Positions 1 to 11,797 of a stretch of 64,000 nt of DNA are shown here, piece by piece. The position numbers were made by a program, and so were the translations under genes. The notes below the pieces were generated by a model. The model did not search any database and had not been told where the DNA came from. It saw only the letters and a list, made by a program, of their open reading frames with translations. This DNA is from Solanum dulcamara (taxonomy: Eukaryota; Streptophyta; Magnoliopsida; Solanales; Solanaceae): assembly GCF_947179165.1 (NCBI RefSeq), contig NC_077243.1, positions 48,252,501-48,316,500 of the forward strand. Reading direction: 5' to 3'. Every line of letters starts with the position of its first letter. Positions within the stretch are counted from its first letter, which is position 1.

Positions 1-736
1 ATCCCCTTAGGCATGTAGGAGTCTACTTTAGCAAGTAGTCTCCCCTTTTCCTCTGATGTAGGGTAAACATTGGCATTCCATGTTATAGCTGATGGTCTTA
101 TTGTCGGTTATGGTTCCTATCCGATATATGTATGATCTCTTAAGTATGTTATGATTGTGAATTTATGCTTTTAAATGCTTTGATCAATACGATTTTCTCA
201 TGACTTTATGTATTCCAACTTATCATATGATTTACTTGACCTTTGTATTTCATGATTTATATTGCATGTCATGCCCTCATACTTAGTACATTCCAACATA
301 CTAATATATACTTTTTGCCTACATTGTCTCATAATGTAGGGGTTCAGGTTGAAGATCTTAATTGTCCACGTAACTAGTAGGCATCCTCTATCCGATAGTG
401 TTGTGCTGAGTCTTCATTACCGGGGACTAGTTTCAAGTTGGTTACTATTTTCTTTTCAAAAGACTTTTGCTTATGTTGTATATTGAGGGTGAGCTGGGGA
501 CATATCTTATCCCCCGCCCATACTCATGTTTAGAGGCATCTAGTTGGATAGATATTTGAGTTAATGTTGTTATAAGACATTCTCAGATTTCTATTCAAGG
601 TTTTAGACTCTCTTATGATGTTTTTGCTTTTATATTTTACCTTATGTATGCTTATGATATGTACAAGAGGCTTGGTTAGAGCCCTTTGGGGTTTCAATCG
701 CCATGTTATTACTAGGTCCTAGGTTCGGTCATGACA
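1..736 (+). mobile_element. GypA LTR, 3' portion (cut by window edge)
   Basis: Noncoding sequence that recurs in the same order at 13,800-14,502, 26,810-27,456 and 62,810-63,535, which makes it the downstream part of a GypA long terminal repeat. The landmark order is the AAGTAGATTCCCC-like box, the TCGGTTATGGTTCCTATCC box and the CATACTTAGTACATTCCAAC box. It ends in CATGACA at 736, the usual TG...CA terminus. Protease-region coding sequence follows at once, so the tRNA primer site, leader and gag have been deleted. The upstream end lies outside the window. Confidence 0.8.
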
Positions 737-779
737 CTTATCCTTCTATGAGATTCATTATTAGACCTGCGATCTTGCT

Positions 780-2040
780 AGAGCATTTTTTGATCAACAC
801 TCTGGTTGATGATTTAGTTGTGTCTAAAAGAGTTTATCAAAATTGTCCTATTTCATGTTTTCATAAAGTCACATGAGTTTATCTAGTAGAGATTGATATG
901 AATGATTTTGATGCTATTCTCGATATGGATTGGCTTCATACATGCTATGCCTTTATATGTTGTAAAACCATTGTGGTTAACTTTTGGTTTCCTAATGAGC
1001 CAGTCCTAGAATGGAAATGTAGTAATTTTTTTAAGGGACAATTCATCTCATGCCTTAAAGCTCATAAAATGATTTCCAATAGTTGCATCAATCATGTAGT
1101 TCAGGGTTAGAGATACTAATTCTAAAACTCATACTCTTGAGTCAGTTTCAATTATTAATGAGTTTCTGGAAGTTTTCCCCGATGATCTGGCAGGCATTCC
1201 TTCCTAAAAGGTAAATAGATTTTGGTATTGATCTCCTTCCTGATGTTAAACCTATCTCTATTCCTCCTTATCGAATGGCCCTAACAAAATTGAAAGAGTT
1301 AAAGGATCAATTGATCAATTTGTTAGATAAGGGTTTCATTATACCGAGTATCACTCAATGGGGTACTCCTATTCTCTTTATCAAAAATAAAAATGGTTCT
1401 CTTCATATGTTTATTGATTATCGACAATTTAATAAGGTCACAATTAAGAATAAGTATTCTATTCCAAGGATTGATGACTTATTCGATCAACTTCAAGGAG
1501 CAAGCTAATTTTGAAAGTTTGATCTTCGATCGGGTTATAATCAACTCCGAGTCAGGGAGTGTGACATTCTGAAAATGGCTTTTATAACTCGATATAATCA
1601 CTTTGAATTCTTGGTTATCTCTTTTAGACTAATGAACATCCTACAGCTTTTATGGATTTGATGAATGGGGTGTTGAAGTAATACTTGGATATGTTTTTGA
1701 TTGTCTTCATTTATGATATTTTGATCAATTATTGGAGTGAAGAAGAGCATACCAATTAGTTGAGAATTGTGTTGCAAATGCTCAAGGATCGCCAGTTGTA
1801 TGCAAAAATCAGTAAGTATGTGTTTTGGATAATTTTAGTTTTTTTTATTGGTCATATCGTCTCCGGTGAAGGAATTATGGTTGATCCAAAGAAGATCGAG
1901 GTGGTTAGGAATTGGCCTAAACTATTGAATTCTTTCAATATTCGGAGTTTCTTAGGCTTAAATAGTTTCTAGAAGGTTTATCTTCCATTGCATCGTCTTT
2001 GACTACTCTAACTCAAAAGAAGGTAAAATTCCAATGGTCT
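780..2040 (+). pseudogene. GypA protease-reverse transcriptase remnant
   Basis: Degenerate pol of a Ty3/gypsy element. The end of the aspartic protease is readable as FDAILDMDWLH (about 907-939), but the catalytic Asp-bearing motif upstream is gone. Reverse transcriptase pieces follow at 1275-1508 (substrate-binding and fingers region) and 1760-1972 (thumb region, with SGEGIMVDPKKIE). In the active site near 1702-1716 the family FIDD reads FIYD, so one metal-binding Asp is lost. Many stops and frame changes break the frame. In a live element this protein would copy the RNA genome inside virus-like particles. It is read as part of one copy with 737-4847. Confidence 0.85.
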
Positions 2041-3489
2041 AAGGCATATGAGAAAAGCTTCCAAGAGTTGAAGGATAGGCTTACCTCCCTTCTGGTGTTG
2101 ACTTTACCGAAAGGTTCTGTTGGGTTCATTGTGTGTGATGCCTCATGAGTTGGTCTTGGTTGTGTTCTAATGCAAAATGGTAAAGTAATATCTTACGGTT
2201 CAAGGCAACTCAAGGAAGATGAGAAGAATTACCCAACTCACTTGGAGTTGGCTGTGGTGGTTTTTTCTTTGAAGATGTGGAGACACTATCTCTATGGTGT
2301 CCATGTGGATGTTTTCACCGACAACAAAAGTTTGCAATATGGTTTCACTCAAAAGTACTTGAACCTTCGAAAAGGGAGATGGCTTGAGTTATTAAAAAAA
2401 TATGATATGGGTGTACTATACCATCTTGCTAAGGTAAATTTAGGTTGTCGGCGCTCTTAGCAGATTGTCCATGAACACTTTTTCCCATATTAAGGATGAG
2501 AAGAAAGAGCTAGTGCAAGATGTGTATAGATTAGCTCATTTGGCAGTTCGATTGGTTGATTCCGAAGATTGTGGTGTTATTGTCTAAAATTGTTCCAAAT
2601 AATCTCTTGTGGTATATATTAAGGCAAAACAAGATAATGATGTCTCTTTGATTGAATTGTAGAAAGCAGTTGCAGAAAAAGCCATTGATTCTTTCTCCCA
2701 AAGAGGAGATATGGTGTTGAGATATCAAGGCCGGTTATGTATTTCGAATGTTGATGGCTTGAAGGAGATGATATTGTCAGACTATTATAGCCTATGGTAT
2801 TCTATTCATCTAGGTTTCATAAAGATGTATCGTGATTTAAGGGAAGTGTATTTGTAGAGTGGCATGAAAAGGGATATTACAGAATTCGTGGCTAAGTGTC
2901 CTTATTATCAGAAAGTGAAGGTTAAGCATAAAAAATCAAGAGGGTTGGCTCAAGACATTGAGATTCCTACTTGGAAGTGAGAAGCCTTTAATATGGACTT
3001 CGTTACTTGTTTGCCTCGTACTCAAAGGTAATATGATTATATTTGGGTGATTGTTGACCGAATGAATAAGTCGGCTCATTTTCTTCTTGTTAAAACTTTA
3101 TTTTTAGCTAAGGATATGCTAGATTGTATATCCGAGAATTGGTTAAGCTTCATAGTGTCTATTGTCTATCATCTCAGACTGAGGTACTCAGTATACATCT
3201 CAATTTTGGAGATCCTTTTACAAGGGTTTTGGTACTCAAGTAAAGCTTAGTACATCTTTTCACCACAGACGGATTATCAGGCCGAGCGTGCTATTTAGAC
3301 ATTAGAGGACATGTTGAGAGCACGTACTATTAATTTTAGAGGAAATAGGGATGATCATTTTCCATTGATTGAGTTTACCTATAATGATAGTTGTCACTCT
3401 AGCATTGAGATGGCTCAATTTGAGTCTTTGTATAGTAGGAGGTATAGATCTCTTATCGGTTAGTTTGAGGTAGGAAAAGTTGCTTTGAT
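2041..3489 (+). pseudogene. GypA RNase H-integrase remnant
   Basis: Continues the preceding pol. The RNase H part at 2170-2460 is open and readable ([30 protein letters not shown], with the catalytic Asp kept). The integrase zinc-finger region lies at about 2760-2930; its CX2C pair reads CPYY, so the second zinc Cys is replaced by Tyr. The catalytic core is visible at 2990-3480 (NMDFVTCLP with the first Asp, VDRMNKSAHF, then QTDYQAERAI and TLEDML with the Glu region). Stops interrupt it several times. The frame ends abruptly at 3489, where a poly(T)-led retroposon is inserted; it resumes near 4486. Confidence 0.85.
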
Positions 3490-4485
3490 TTTTTTTTTTA
3501 ATCGAAATTTTCCTCATTATATAAAGCAGAAAGAAGGAACAAGTACAAGGAGGGGGACATGAAAAGCCTTACCTCCAAAAATAATATGGATGAGAAGCCG
3601 GCTTTAAGGTCGGCATACTTATCCGCGATACAAAGGTGCTATCTATGTACTAGAAAAGCGATAAATCTATGAGAGAACTCCTCTCAGTACAATGCAAATA
3701 AGAAGAGAAGGAATAACTGAGGGAGGATCGATTTTCCCTAAATCCAAGATCAGCCTCATAACTCCAACACAAGGCTCAAGGTCAGTACAACTAAACCAGG
3801 AGACACACAACGGTGACCAAAATTGAAAACTAGTTTCATTTTTGATAGCCATTGAGTGCGGCTCCAAGCATTGGGTGTTGTGTTGCTGGTCTGGATTTTT
3901 GTTGATTGCATCATGCATATGTATGAAGGGTTGTTGCATCTCTGTGGATGGATATGGTATGTTGGAGTTTGCACAGTTGGAAAGGCTTATCTCCTTCCAA
4001 GTTGTTGTGACTGTCTTCTCTACAGCTGTATGTTGGTCTGTGAAACTGCTGCTGAAATGAATCCTATGGAAGTGATGTTGCAACTCCAACACTAGGTTCC
4101 ATTTTGTAGGATACCTGCACAAAGAGACAGATAGCAAGAACCTAAGAATTCTTGATGGCTGCTGGATTGATTTCCTGGTGTTGGATGCTATGTTGCAGGA
4201 GCTTCCAAATCTGATATATGTTGAGAGATTGTTGTTGTTTGTTGTGTAGAGTGTTGGAAATTGTTGTTGTTGTGTGATGGAATTTGTATGTTGAATCTGC
4301 ATGTTTTTTAGGGCTGTTGATTGCTTTTGGCATCTGCTGCTGCTGTTGAGCTGCTGCTGCCACTCCATTCACAAGGGAGGTTAGGGTAGCTATAAGGATG
4401 AAAAAAGTCTCCATTTGCTGCTGCAAAAGTGCTGCACAGCAGAAACAATGGAAGGTGAAAGCAGCTGAAGTGTGCATGTTCTTCC
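3490..4485 (-). mobile_element. poly(A)-tailed retroposon inserted in GypA integrase
   Basis: About 1 kb of foreign sequence splits the integrase frame. On the + strand it opens with an 11-base T run (3489-3499), so it is a minus-strand insertion ending in poly(A), preceded by the T/A-rich end TTTATATAATGAGG. That fits target-primed (LINE-type) insertion. The minus strand is open for 233 codons (4368-3667) and for 111 overlapping codons (4477-4142). Both translations are rich in Gln, Asn, Thr and Ser from CAG/CAA repeats (4330-4360), and I recognise no domain. It may be a 5'-truncated LINE end or a retrocopy of a host transcript. I could not settle a target-site duplication. Confidence 0.55.
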
Positions 4486-4847
4486 AATTTGGTATTTTAG
4501 TATATGGAGAAGGTCAGAGTCATTAAAAAAAGATTGAAGAAAGCCCAAAGCCGACAAAAGTCTTATTTAGATGTGAGAAGCAAGGAACTTCAATTTGAAT
4601 TTAATGATTGGGTTTACTTAAAAATTTCACCTATGAAGGGTGTGATATATTTTGGTAATAAAGGGAAGCTAAGTCCTTCCTATGTAGGGCCATATCATAT
4701 TTTGAGGCAGATTGGTTAAGTGGCTTATGAGTTAAATTTGCTTTCCAATTTGGCATCGATGCATCCAATATTTCATGTGCCTTTATTGAGGAAGTTTATT
4801 GGTGATCATAGATCCATTGTGACATTGGACAAGTTTGAGGTTAAAAA
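4486..4847 (+). pseudogene. GypA integrase C-terminus and chromodomain start
   Basis: The integrase C-terminal region resumes after the retroposon: MEKVRVIKKRLKKAQSRQKS (from 4504), then a WVYLKISPMKG-like stretch, GKLSPSYVGPYHILRQIG, and HPIFHVPLLRKFIGD (to about 4805). This region precedes the chromodomain of plant chromoviruses, which targets integration to chromatin. A stop replaces the codon after QIG (4717-4719). Similarity stops near 4847, where the next sequence is a GypA tail in the opposite orientation. Confidence 0.85.
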
Positions 4848-5238
4848 ATGTCTCAAAAATGTATAAAATATGGAATCTCAGATATCATTCTAAAACATAG
4901 CTTTAAAACTCAATTCATGAACATGGATGTATATGAAAACATGAAAATGACTAAAACATATAGTTTGGACTAAATGAGTCATAATGGAACTAAATACTTC
5001 AACTAGGCACAGAATGAAAGAGATGAGGATATCATGACATCATATAGATTTCGGCTTCCCATGTAACACCTCAACCAACCACTTGGTTTCTCCATAATAC
5101 TTAAGCTGAATCTATCTCCTTGTTTCTCAACTTTCTAACTTGCTGCTCTAAGATCTCAATTGGAACCTCCTAATAAGAGAGACTCACATTTACCTCAACA
5201 TTTTCTAATGGTATAATGGAACTAGGATCACTAAAAAA
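4848..5238 (-). pseudogene. GypA chromodomain tail (minus strand), left half of a split copy
   Basis: The minus strand reads SDPSSIIPLENVEVNVSLSY, then EVPIEILEQQVRKLRNKEID and VLWRNQ, the chromodomain end of GypA, followed by a 3' untranslated stretch down to 4848. Three stops are seen. The coding sequence continues without a gap in sense from the block at 11,798-12,480 (LLKIFF|SDPSS), so the two blocks are one copy split by the LTR-E insertion. The 3' LTR of this copy is missing at the junction with the plus-strand copy at 4847/4848. Confidence 0.8.
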
Positions 5239-6167
5239 GCTATGATGAACCTCAAGGTCATCTTCAACTTTTATTGATCTTTTCAGTATGTAGAGTTTTC
5301 CTGTAGTGACTCCTAGTTATTTATGACTTATTGACACTGACATCTTAGTCACCTAGTCATTTATTTAGGTTTTATGACCATTTCCCTGCTTTGGAGCTCT
5401 TAGAGTTTGAACTATTGAATTTGGTCAAAAATCCAGGTAAATGACCTCAAAATGAAATTCTGATGGTTCCATGAGCTTTAGAATAGCTAAATTAGGCTAG
5501 TAGCATGATTGACATGAGTATCGATGCGAGTTTGAGGCCATTTGGCACTTTGATCTTTGAAATTCAGCCTAAGGTTGACTTTGGTCAACATTCTTGAAAA
5601 CTGCGCTCGGATTGAAATTCTGTCAGCTTGGTTAGCTTTAGAATGTCGAGTTTGGTCTAGAACAACCATTCATTCATTTCACGAGGCTTCCGGTCTCATT
5701 TCGAGCCTTCGTGTAGTATTCACAAAAATCATGCTTGGGTGTGGGACCCAAATTTTGTCAAGATGACCTCGGATGGAAATTTGACTGCACCATTAAGTAC
5801 AAACATTGAATTTAGTGGGGTAGCATAGTCTGTTTGCATGTATGGGATTTTGATAGAATGTCGAGCACCCCATTGGAGTTTTTCAAATCTCTAGTTTGAG
5901 CTAGTGTAGCACCATTGCTCATCGCGTTTGCGATCCATAGGAGTCGTAATCATGAAGGCCTGTATCCTAGACTTTCGCATTTGCCAGGCTTATGAATTTA
6001 TGGATTTGAATACTTCTAACACTGAATTATTTTTTTGTAATAGATGTTCGTACGATTCTTGTGGATTTTGGGTGTGTTTGAATGATCGTGATGTACGGGT
6101 TGAATGACCTTCGCGATTGTGAGATGCAAGTCCGCGATCTCGATGTATTGTGTGTCTAACCAGACAA

Positions 6168-8610
6168 ACTAGCCCCGGCCCCTATTTGTTTTCTTTGATT
6201 TTAGGGGCTAGGGAGCTCCATTTAAGGAAATTCTAAGACTGGTGGGTTGGTATTAATCATGGGTACATGTTGGCGTGTTTGGGGGAAGTGTACAAGGCGA
6301 CTATTTGAGGTAAAATCTGCCCAAAGAGTCTTCTCTAGCTTAGTTTAAGCTTTAATGGTGATTTTAATTATTGGGCTGATTTAGGAGTCGGGCCCTTCCC
6401 CGGACCCTGCGCATAGCGGGAGCTTAAGTGCACCGGGCTGCCCTTTTTTGAGCATTGAGTTATACCCATTTTGGACTACAAGCTCAATAATATGTTTAGA
6501 AGCTTTTCATAGAGTCATTTTCAGGATCCCCATTGCGAGTCCCGCAATCCTTTTTTGTCTTCGAAAAATATGATTTTAGTATAAAAAACGTTCGTATTCA
6601 TGAGGTGATCACTATTTTGATAGCGTGGATGCATTTGGAGTCATTTTTGGAGTAAAAAGCTATTAAAAAGTAGACTTAGAGTGCGCGTGTTCGGCTTCGA
6701 GGTAGGCTACAGTCTTCTTTATTTTTATTGAGCATCATAAGGTGTTGTTTACTATAAATAGCTTATAGTTTGGATTTTATTTGACGGGTTAGGCTCAATT
6801 CCAGTTTCTTATTTCTTTATCGATTTTATGTGACGGGTTAGGCTCAATTCTAGTTTTCTTGTTTCTTTGTCCCTGTGTGATCTTTAGTCTAGGTTGTTTT
6901 CTGAGACTTCTAGTCTCGTGGGTAGAACTATTGATTATACCTTAGTTTGGCCGTGATTAGCCTACTTTAGGTGGCTTGGTTGATGTTTATGGTGGTTGGC
7001 GAATATGCACCTTAGGGTTGATTTTAGGATGATGCTTACTGGATGTAGCCATTGTTGGCGGGAGTCTCTTAGACTTAGTATCCTTCTCCATTGAAGCACC
7101 TATCTTAAAGTCTTGGTATAGTGATTTCCACCTGGTTAGGCTTGTGAACTATTGTTGGTTTCCATTTTTGGATTTAGAGCTAAAATTCCCTATGCTTTCT
7201 TTTGCCGTTAGGTGGGGTTAGTTGTGTTTGAAATCTCAAAGTTATATTCCAGTTGGATCTGGAGATATTGATTGACTAGCTGAGCATTTATTTCCTCATT
7301 TCCTCATCATTGTCACCCAGTTAGAGTTGAGTTCCCTTTTGGTCCTTATTGTTGAGTTAGAGGAGTAGATTTGAGCCATAGGCCTTGGTTAGAGGTTGGT
7401 TGCATATGCTAGTCCTACTTCTATGCTCTAGAGGGTATGGTGCTTATGGGGTCATTATTTTATGTGATTATGCCTGTTGTTTAGGTGTTGTTGATCGCAT
7501 GCATTGCATTGGATCATTGTTTTCTCATAGATGTAGTCTACCCTCGCATGCATTGGTTCTTAGCATTTATTTAAGAAAGTTGGGTTGCAACCCAAATTAT
7601 TTTATACTGATTTTTGAATGGGGATCGTACTACCTTTATTACTACTATTTTTAGTGGACTGGAGACATCGAGGATGCACTCATTTTATAATATAGGCCTG
7701 GACATAAAGTTTTTTGACCCTTTCTATACAAATTTGACTTTTTATCTCTGGTCACCATGACAGAGCAGACTTTGATCATCGGATATATAAATTGATATCT
7801 ATATTAATATATGACCTAGATCGGGACTTGGCAGTTATATAGGGGCATTCTTGAGCCCTTCCTGGCGATCTTAAAGAGGCGCATGGGTCCTACTTCTAGT
7901 CCGTGACTAGAAGTTGGTGTATATATCTTGGTATGAGGTACTTGGTATTGATGGTACTACTGGTTTCATTGCATCACTCTTATTCATATATGCATTATCT
8001 ATCACCAGCATAGTTGTGTGTACTTGTCGGTAGTATGGGATGCCGTACGAGTTTACCTAATTATGAGTGAACTTCTTGGGCACACAGGGGCTCGGGAGGT
8101 ATTATCTTACTATTTGCGTACTTGTGGCTGTATAAAGGGTAGTCTCTTGTTTGAAGGTAGTTACTACCCTTGTTCTTATTTATCTAACTTTTGTGAAGGG
8201 ATTAAGTTGATATAGTCTCTTGGGCCTTAATGTGATATATGAGTTTACTTCTGTTAGAAGGTTGTCACTTAGTTGTTCCCCCTTTCTTAGTGTGTCATCG
8301 TGTTTAGGTCTTGGGCTTGCTCCACCAGGTACGTCCTGGCTTATTTCCTATTTTCTGTCTCTTTCTTATATCTGATGTTTCTTCTTGTAAGTTTGCGTAT
8401 TATTTTTGTTAGTTACTTGTGATATATACTCTTTGCTTGCATGTTCTTTATAATTGCTTTATCTTTGGAGCTCAGTCGATCAATGTCTACTGAGTGCCAC
8501 TTATTGATACTCATACTTCTGCACCCTACAAATCATAGTATGGGTTTTCACTACTTATTTGGACATCATGCAGAGAAGCTCTTGGACTTTGGATGCTTGG
8601 GGTGAGCTCT
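6168..8610 (+). repeat. LTR-E internal direct repeat, copy 1
   Basis: About 2.44 kb that matches 9058-11,480 in the same order: the GAGAGCTCCA-like start, GTACAAGGCG, TGACGGGTTAG, CTTCTAGTCTC, GTCACCCAGTTAGAGTTG, CACCAGGTACGTCCTGGC and the end GGACTTTGGATGCTTGGGG. Spacing between copies is about 2.9 kb. This copy carries a short SINE-like insertion (6386-6447) that copy 2 lacks, and lacks the 78 bp duplication of copy 2. Short open frames inside it are not conserved as protein between copies. Confidence 0.8.
6386..6447 (+). mobile_element. truncated SINE-like insertion
   Basis: A 62-base GC-rich segment interrupts sequence that is continuous in the sister repeat near 9283-9292. It contains CCCGGACCCTGCGCATAGCG and then CACCGGGCTGCCC followed by a T run. 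This matches my memory of the 3' part of a tRNA-derived SINE found widely in Solanaceae and other plants, here strongly 5' truncated. It marks copy 1 of the LTR-E repeat as different from copy 2. Confidence 0.55.
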
Positions 8611-9057
8611 AGACATTCGTAGTTAGAGGTAGTACCCCGAGTTTTGCAGTTAGTGGTATGGATGTTCAGTTTGAGGTCAGACACATTCCATCTTAAGCTC
8701 CTACAGGCCAGACAGAGGATGAGATTCCAGGTATCAATTGTATTTGTGTGATTTTGTTTCTAAAACTGTCCTTGCTTGTACTGCTTGGGTGTTGGGGTCT
8801 TTGTACCCATCAGTGATTACTTGGATTGTTAGATTCATCTTGTAATTCTGTTGATGACTTTACTTGGACTTATGTGGGCATGCTTACTTGGCGTGATTAC
8901 TTGTCTATTTTTTGCTATGACAATTTTACTTGGAACTATGTGTATGTGTTTATCTTCCCTAGGTAATTTCTTTTAGTAGTGGATCATATTGGTTTTACTG
9001 TGACGTGGGAGTAGTGATAGAGCTATACCTTATGGATGTGCTTAGTTTATTGCTCTA

Positions 9058-11480
9058 GTAGATGCAAACCAACCCCGACCTCCATTTTCTTTATTTGATT
9101 TTATGAGCTAGAGAGCTCCAGTTTTGAAGATTCCAAGTTCGAAGGGTTGGTATTGATCATGCGTTCGTGTTGGCGTGTATAGGTAAGTGTACAAGGCGAT
9201 GATTTGATGTAAAATCCACCCCAAAGGGGCTGCCTTAGCCTACTTTAAGCTTTAATGGTGATTTTAATTGTTAGGCTGATTTAGGATGTTTTGAGCATTG
9301 ATTTATCCCTCATTTTAAGGTACAAGCTCAATAATACGTTTAGAACCTTTTTACAGAATCATTTTTGGGATCCCCATCATGAGTCGTACAATCCTATTTT
9401 TGACTCAATTTTGGGTCTGTCTCCGAAAAATATAATTTCAGTGTCAAAACGTTAGTATTGATGAGGTGATCAATATTTTGATAGCGTGCAGGCATTTAGA
9501 GTCGTTTTTAAAGCTAAAAGCTTTCATAAAGTGGATTTAGAGTGTGCGTGTGCGGCTTCAAGGTAGGCTACGGTCTCCTTTCTTTTGATTGAGCTTCATA
9601 AGGCGTTGTTTAGTATAAATAGTTTGTAGTTTGGACTGTATATGACGGGTTAGTCTCAATTCCCAATTTCTTGTTTCTTTGTCCTGGTGTGATCTTTGGG
9701 CTAGGTTGTTTTATGAGACTTCTAGTCTCATGGGTAGAACTATTGATTATACCTTAGTTTTGCCGTATTTAGCCTTTTAGGTGGCTTGATTTATGTTTAT
9801 GGTGGTTGGAGGATTAGCACCTTAGTTTTACCGTATTTAGCCTTTTAGGTGGCTTGATTTATGTTTATGGTGGTTGGAGGATTAGCACCTTAGGGTTGAT
9901 TTTGGGATGATACTTAGTAGATGTAGCCATTTTTGGCAAGAGTCTCTTAGACTTAGTGTCTTTCTCCATTGTAGCACCTATCTTGAAGACTTGGTCTAGT
10001 GATTTCCACCTGGTAGGCTTCTGAACTATTGTTGGATTCTATTTCTGGATTTTGAGCTAGAATAACCTATGCTTTCTTTTGCCATTTGGCGGGGCTAGCT
10101 ATGGTTGACATCTCAAGGTAGTATTCCTAGTTGGATCTAGAGATATTTATAGGCTAGCTGAGCATTTGTTTCCTCATTTCCTCATCATTGTCACCCAGTT
10201 AGAGTTGAGTTCCCTTTTGGTCCTTGTTCTTGAGTTAGAGGAGTAGATTTGAGCCATAGGCCTTGGTTAGAGGTTGGTATCATATGCTAGTCCTGTTTCT
10301 ATGCTCTAGAGGGTAAGGTGTTTGTGGAGTCATTATTGTATGTGATGGTATGTGTTATTTGGGTGCTGGTGATGGCATGCATTGCATTGGATCATTGTTT
10401 CTCATGGATATAGTCGACCCCAGTACATGGATTGGTTCTCGGTATTGATTTGAGAAAGCTGGGTTGTAACCCAAACTATTTTATACTGAATTTTGAATGG
10501 GGATCGTACTACCTTTATTACTACTAGTTTTAGTTAACTACAGCCGAGGATACTCTCATTTTATGATACTAGCCCGGTCGTAGAATTTTTCAAACCTTTT
10601 TATATAGACTTGACTTTTTATGTCCGATCACCGCAATAGAACAGACTTTAATTATTGGATATACAGATTGATATCTATATTGATATAAGACATGGATAGT
10701 TACTAGGGATCTATATAGGGGCATCTTTGAGCCCCTCATGCCGATCTTAGAAATGTGCATAGGTCCTACTTCATGGCTGAGACTGGAAGTAGGTGTGTAT
10801 ATCATGATATCATGCACATGGAACTGATGTTACTACTGGTTTCATTGCATCACTCTTATTCATATATGTATTGCCTATCACCAGCATAGTTGTTTGTACT
10901 TGTCGGTAGGATGGGAGGTTATGTGGGTTTACTTATTTTTTAGTGAACTTCCAGAGCACATAGGGGCTCGGGAGGTATTATCTTACTATTTTCGAACTTA
11001 TGGCGGTATAAAGTGTAGTCTCTTGTTTGAAGGTAGTTACTGCCCTTGTTCTTATTTGTCTAACTTTTTTGGAGGGATTTAGTTGATACGGTCCCTTGGG
11101 CCTTTATGTGATTTATGTGTTCACTTCTATTAGTAGGTGTTCACTTAGTTGTTCCCTCTTTCATAGTGTGTCATCGTGTTTAGGTCTTGGGTTGGCGCCA
11201 CCAGGTACGTCCTGGCTTATTTCCTATTTTCTTTATCTTTCTTATATATGATGTTTCTTATTGTAAGTTTGCGTATTATTCTTGTTAGTTACTTGTGATA
11301 TATACTCCTTGCTTACATGTTCTTTATAATTTCTTTATCTTTGGAGCTCAGTCGGTCGATGCCTACTAAGTGCCACTTTTTGGTACTTATACTACACTTA
11401 TGCACCCTACAGATCATAGTACTTTTCACTACTGATTTGTATATCGTGTAGAGCAGATCTTGGATTTTGGAGACTTGGGG
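9058..11480 (+). repeat. LTR-E internal direct repeat, copy 2
   Basis: Second copy of the ~2.4 kb unit at 6168-8610, by eye diverged at many single positions and small indels. It lacks the SINE-like segment and has its own 78 bp tandem duplication (9751-9906). Between the copies, 8611-9057 is single-copy sequence with no recognisable feature. Confidence 0.8.
9751..9906 (+). repeat. 78 bp tandem duplication
   Basis: The block beginning ACCTTAGTTTTGCCGTATTT at 9751 repeats from 9829 with one visible base change (GCC to ACC). The period is 78 bp, in two copies. It is present only in copy 2 of the LTR-E repeat, so it arose after the larger duplication. Confidence 0.9.
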
Positions 11481-11684
11481 TGAGATCTTGGCGTTCAGAG
11501 TTTCCTATCTCATTCTATTTTGTCTTGGACTAGTCTTTATTTGGTATTCGGAGACAGTCCGTATTATTATTACGATTATTCTATATGTATAAACCTTATA
11601 ATTCTTTATTTAGTTTAGTAGCTCGACCACCGACTGATACTAGGTCTTGCGGTTTATCTTGATATATTGTTATTATTCTTCTTT

Positions 11685-11713
11685 TTCTTCTTCTTCTTCT
11701 TCTTCTTCTTCTT
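11685..11713 (+). repeat. TTC microsatellite
   Basis: About nine to ten TTC units, flanked by imperfect CTT-rich sequence, near the 3' end of LTR-E. Confidence 0.95.
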
Positions 11714-11797
11714 ATTTTCTTCTTTCCTTATGCTTGTGATCATTCATTGCCTATGGTTTAAGACTTTAGGGTCAGGCTTACCTACTAGATCGTGACA

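Larger units (their letters stand above)
5239..11797 (+). mobile_element. LTR-E insertion, 6.56 kb, noncoding
   Basis: A long noncoding block bounded precisely by interruption of a minus-strand GypA reading frame. The left flank ends in A6 (5233-5238) and the right flank begins with A6 (11,798-11,803), consistent with a duplicated A-rich target. The right end is TCGTGACA, like a retrotransposon LTR terminus; the left end lacks a clean TG. It contains TATAAATAG-type boxes (about 6756 and 9619), a TTC microsatellite, and two ~2.4 kb direct repeats. No reverse transcriptase or other coding motif is visible. I read it as a solo LTR or LTR-derived unit of a family other than GypA/B/C, orientation inferred from the TATA box and end. 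Confidence 0.6.

Noticed and set aside
7385..8215. 89- and 65-codon frames in LTR-E, the latter similar to 10,894-11,082
   Set aside because: Similarity follows the DNA repeat, the frames differ by indels, and no domain is seen.
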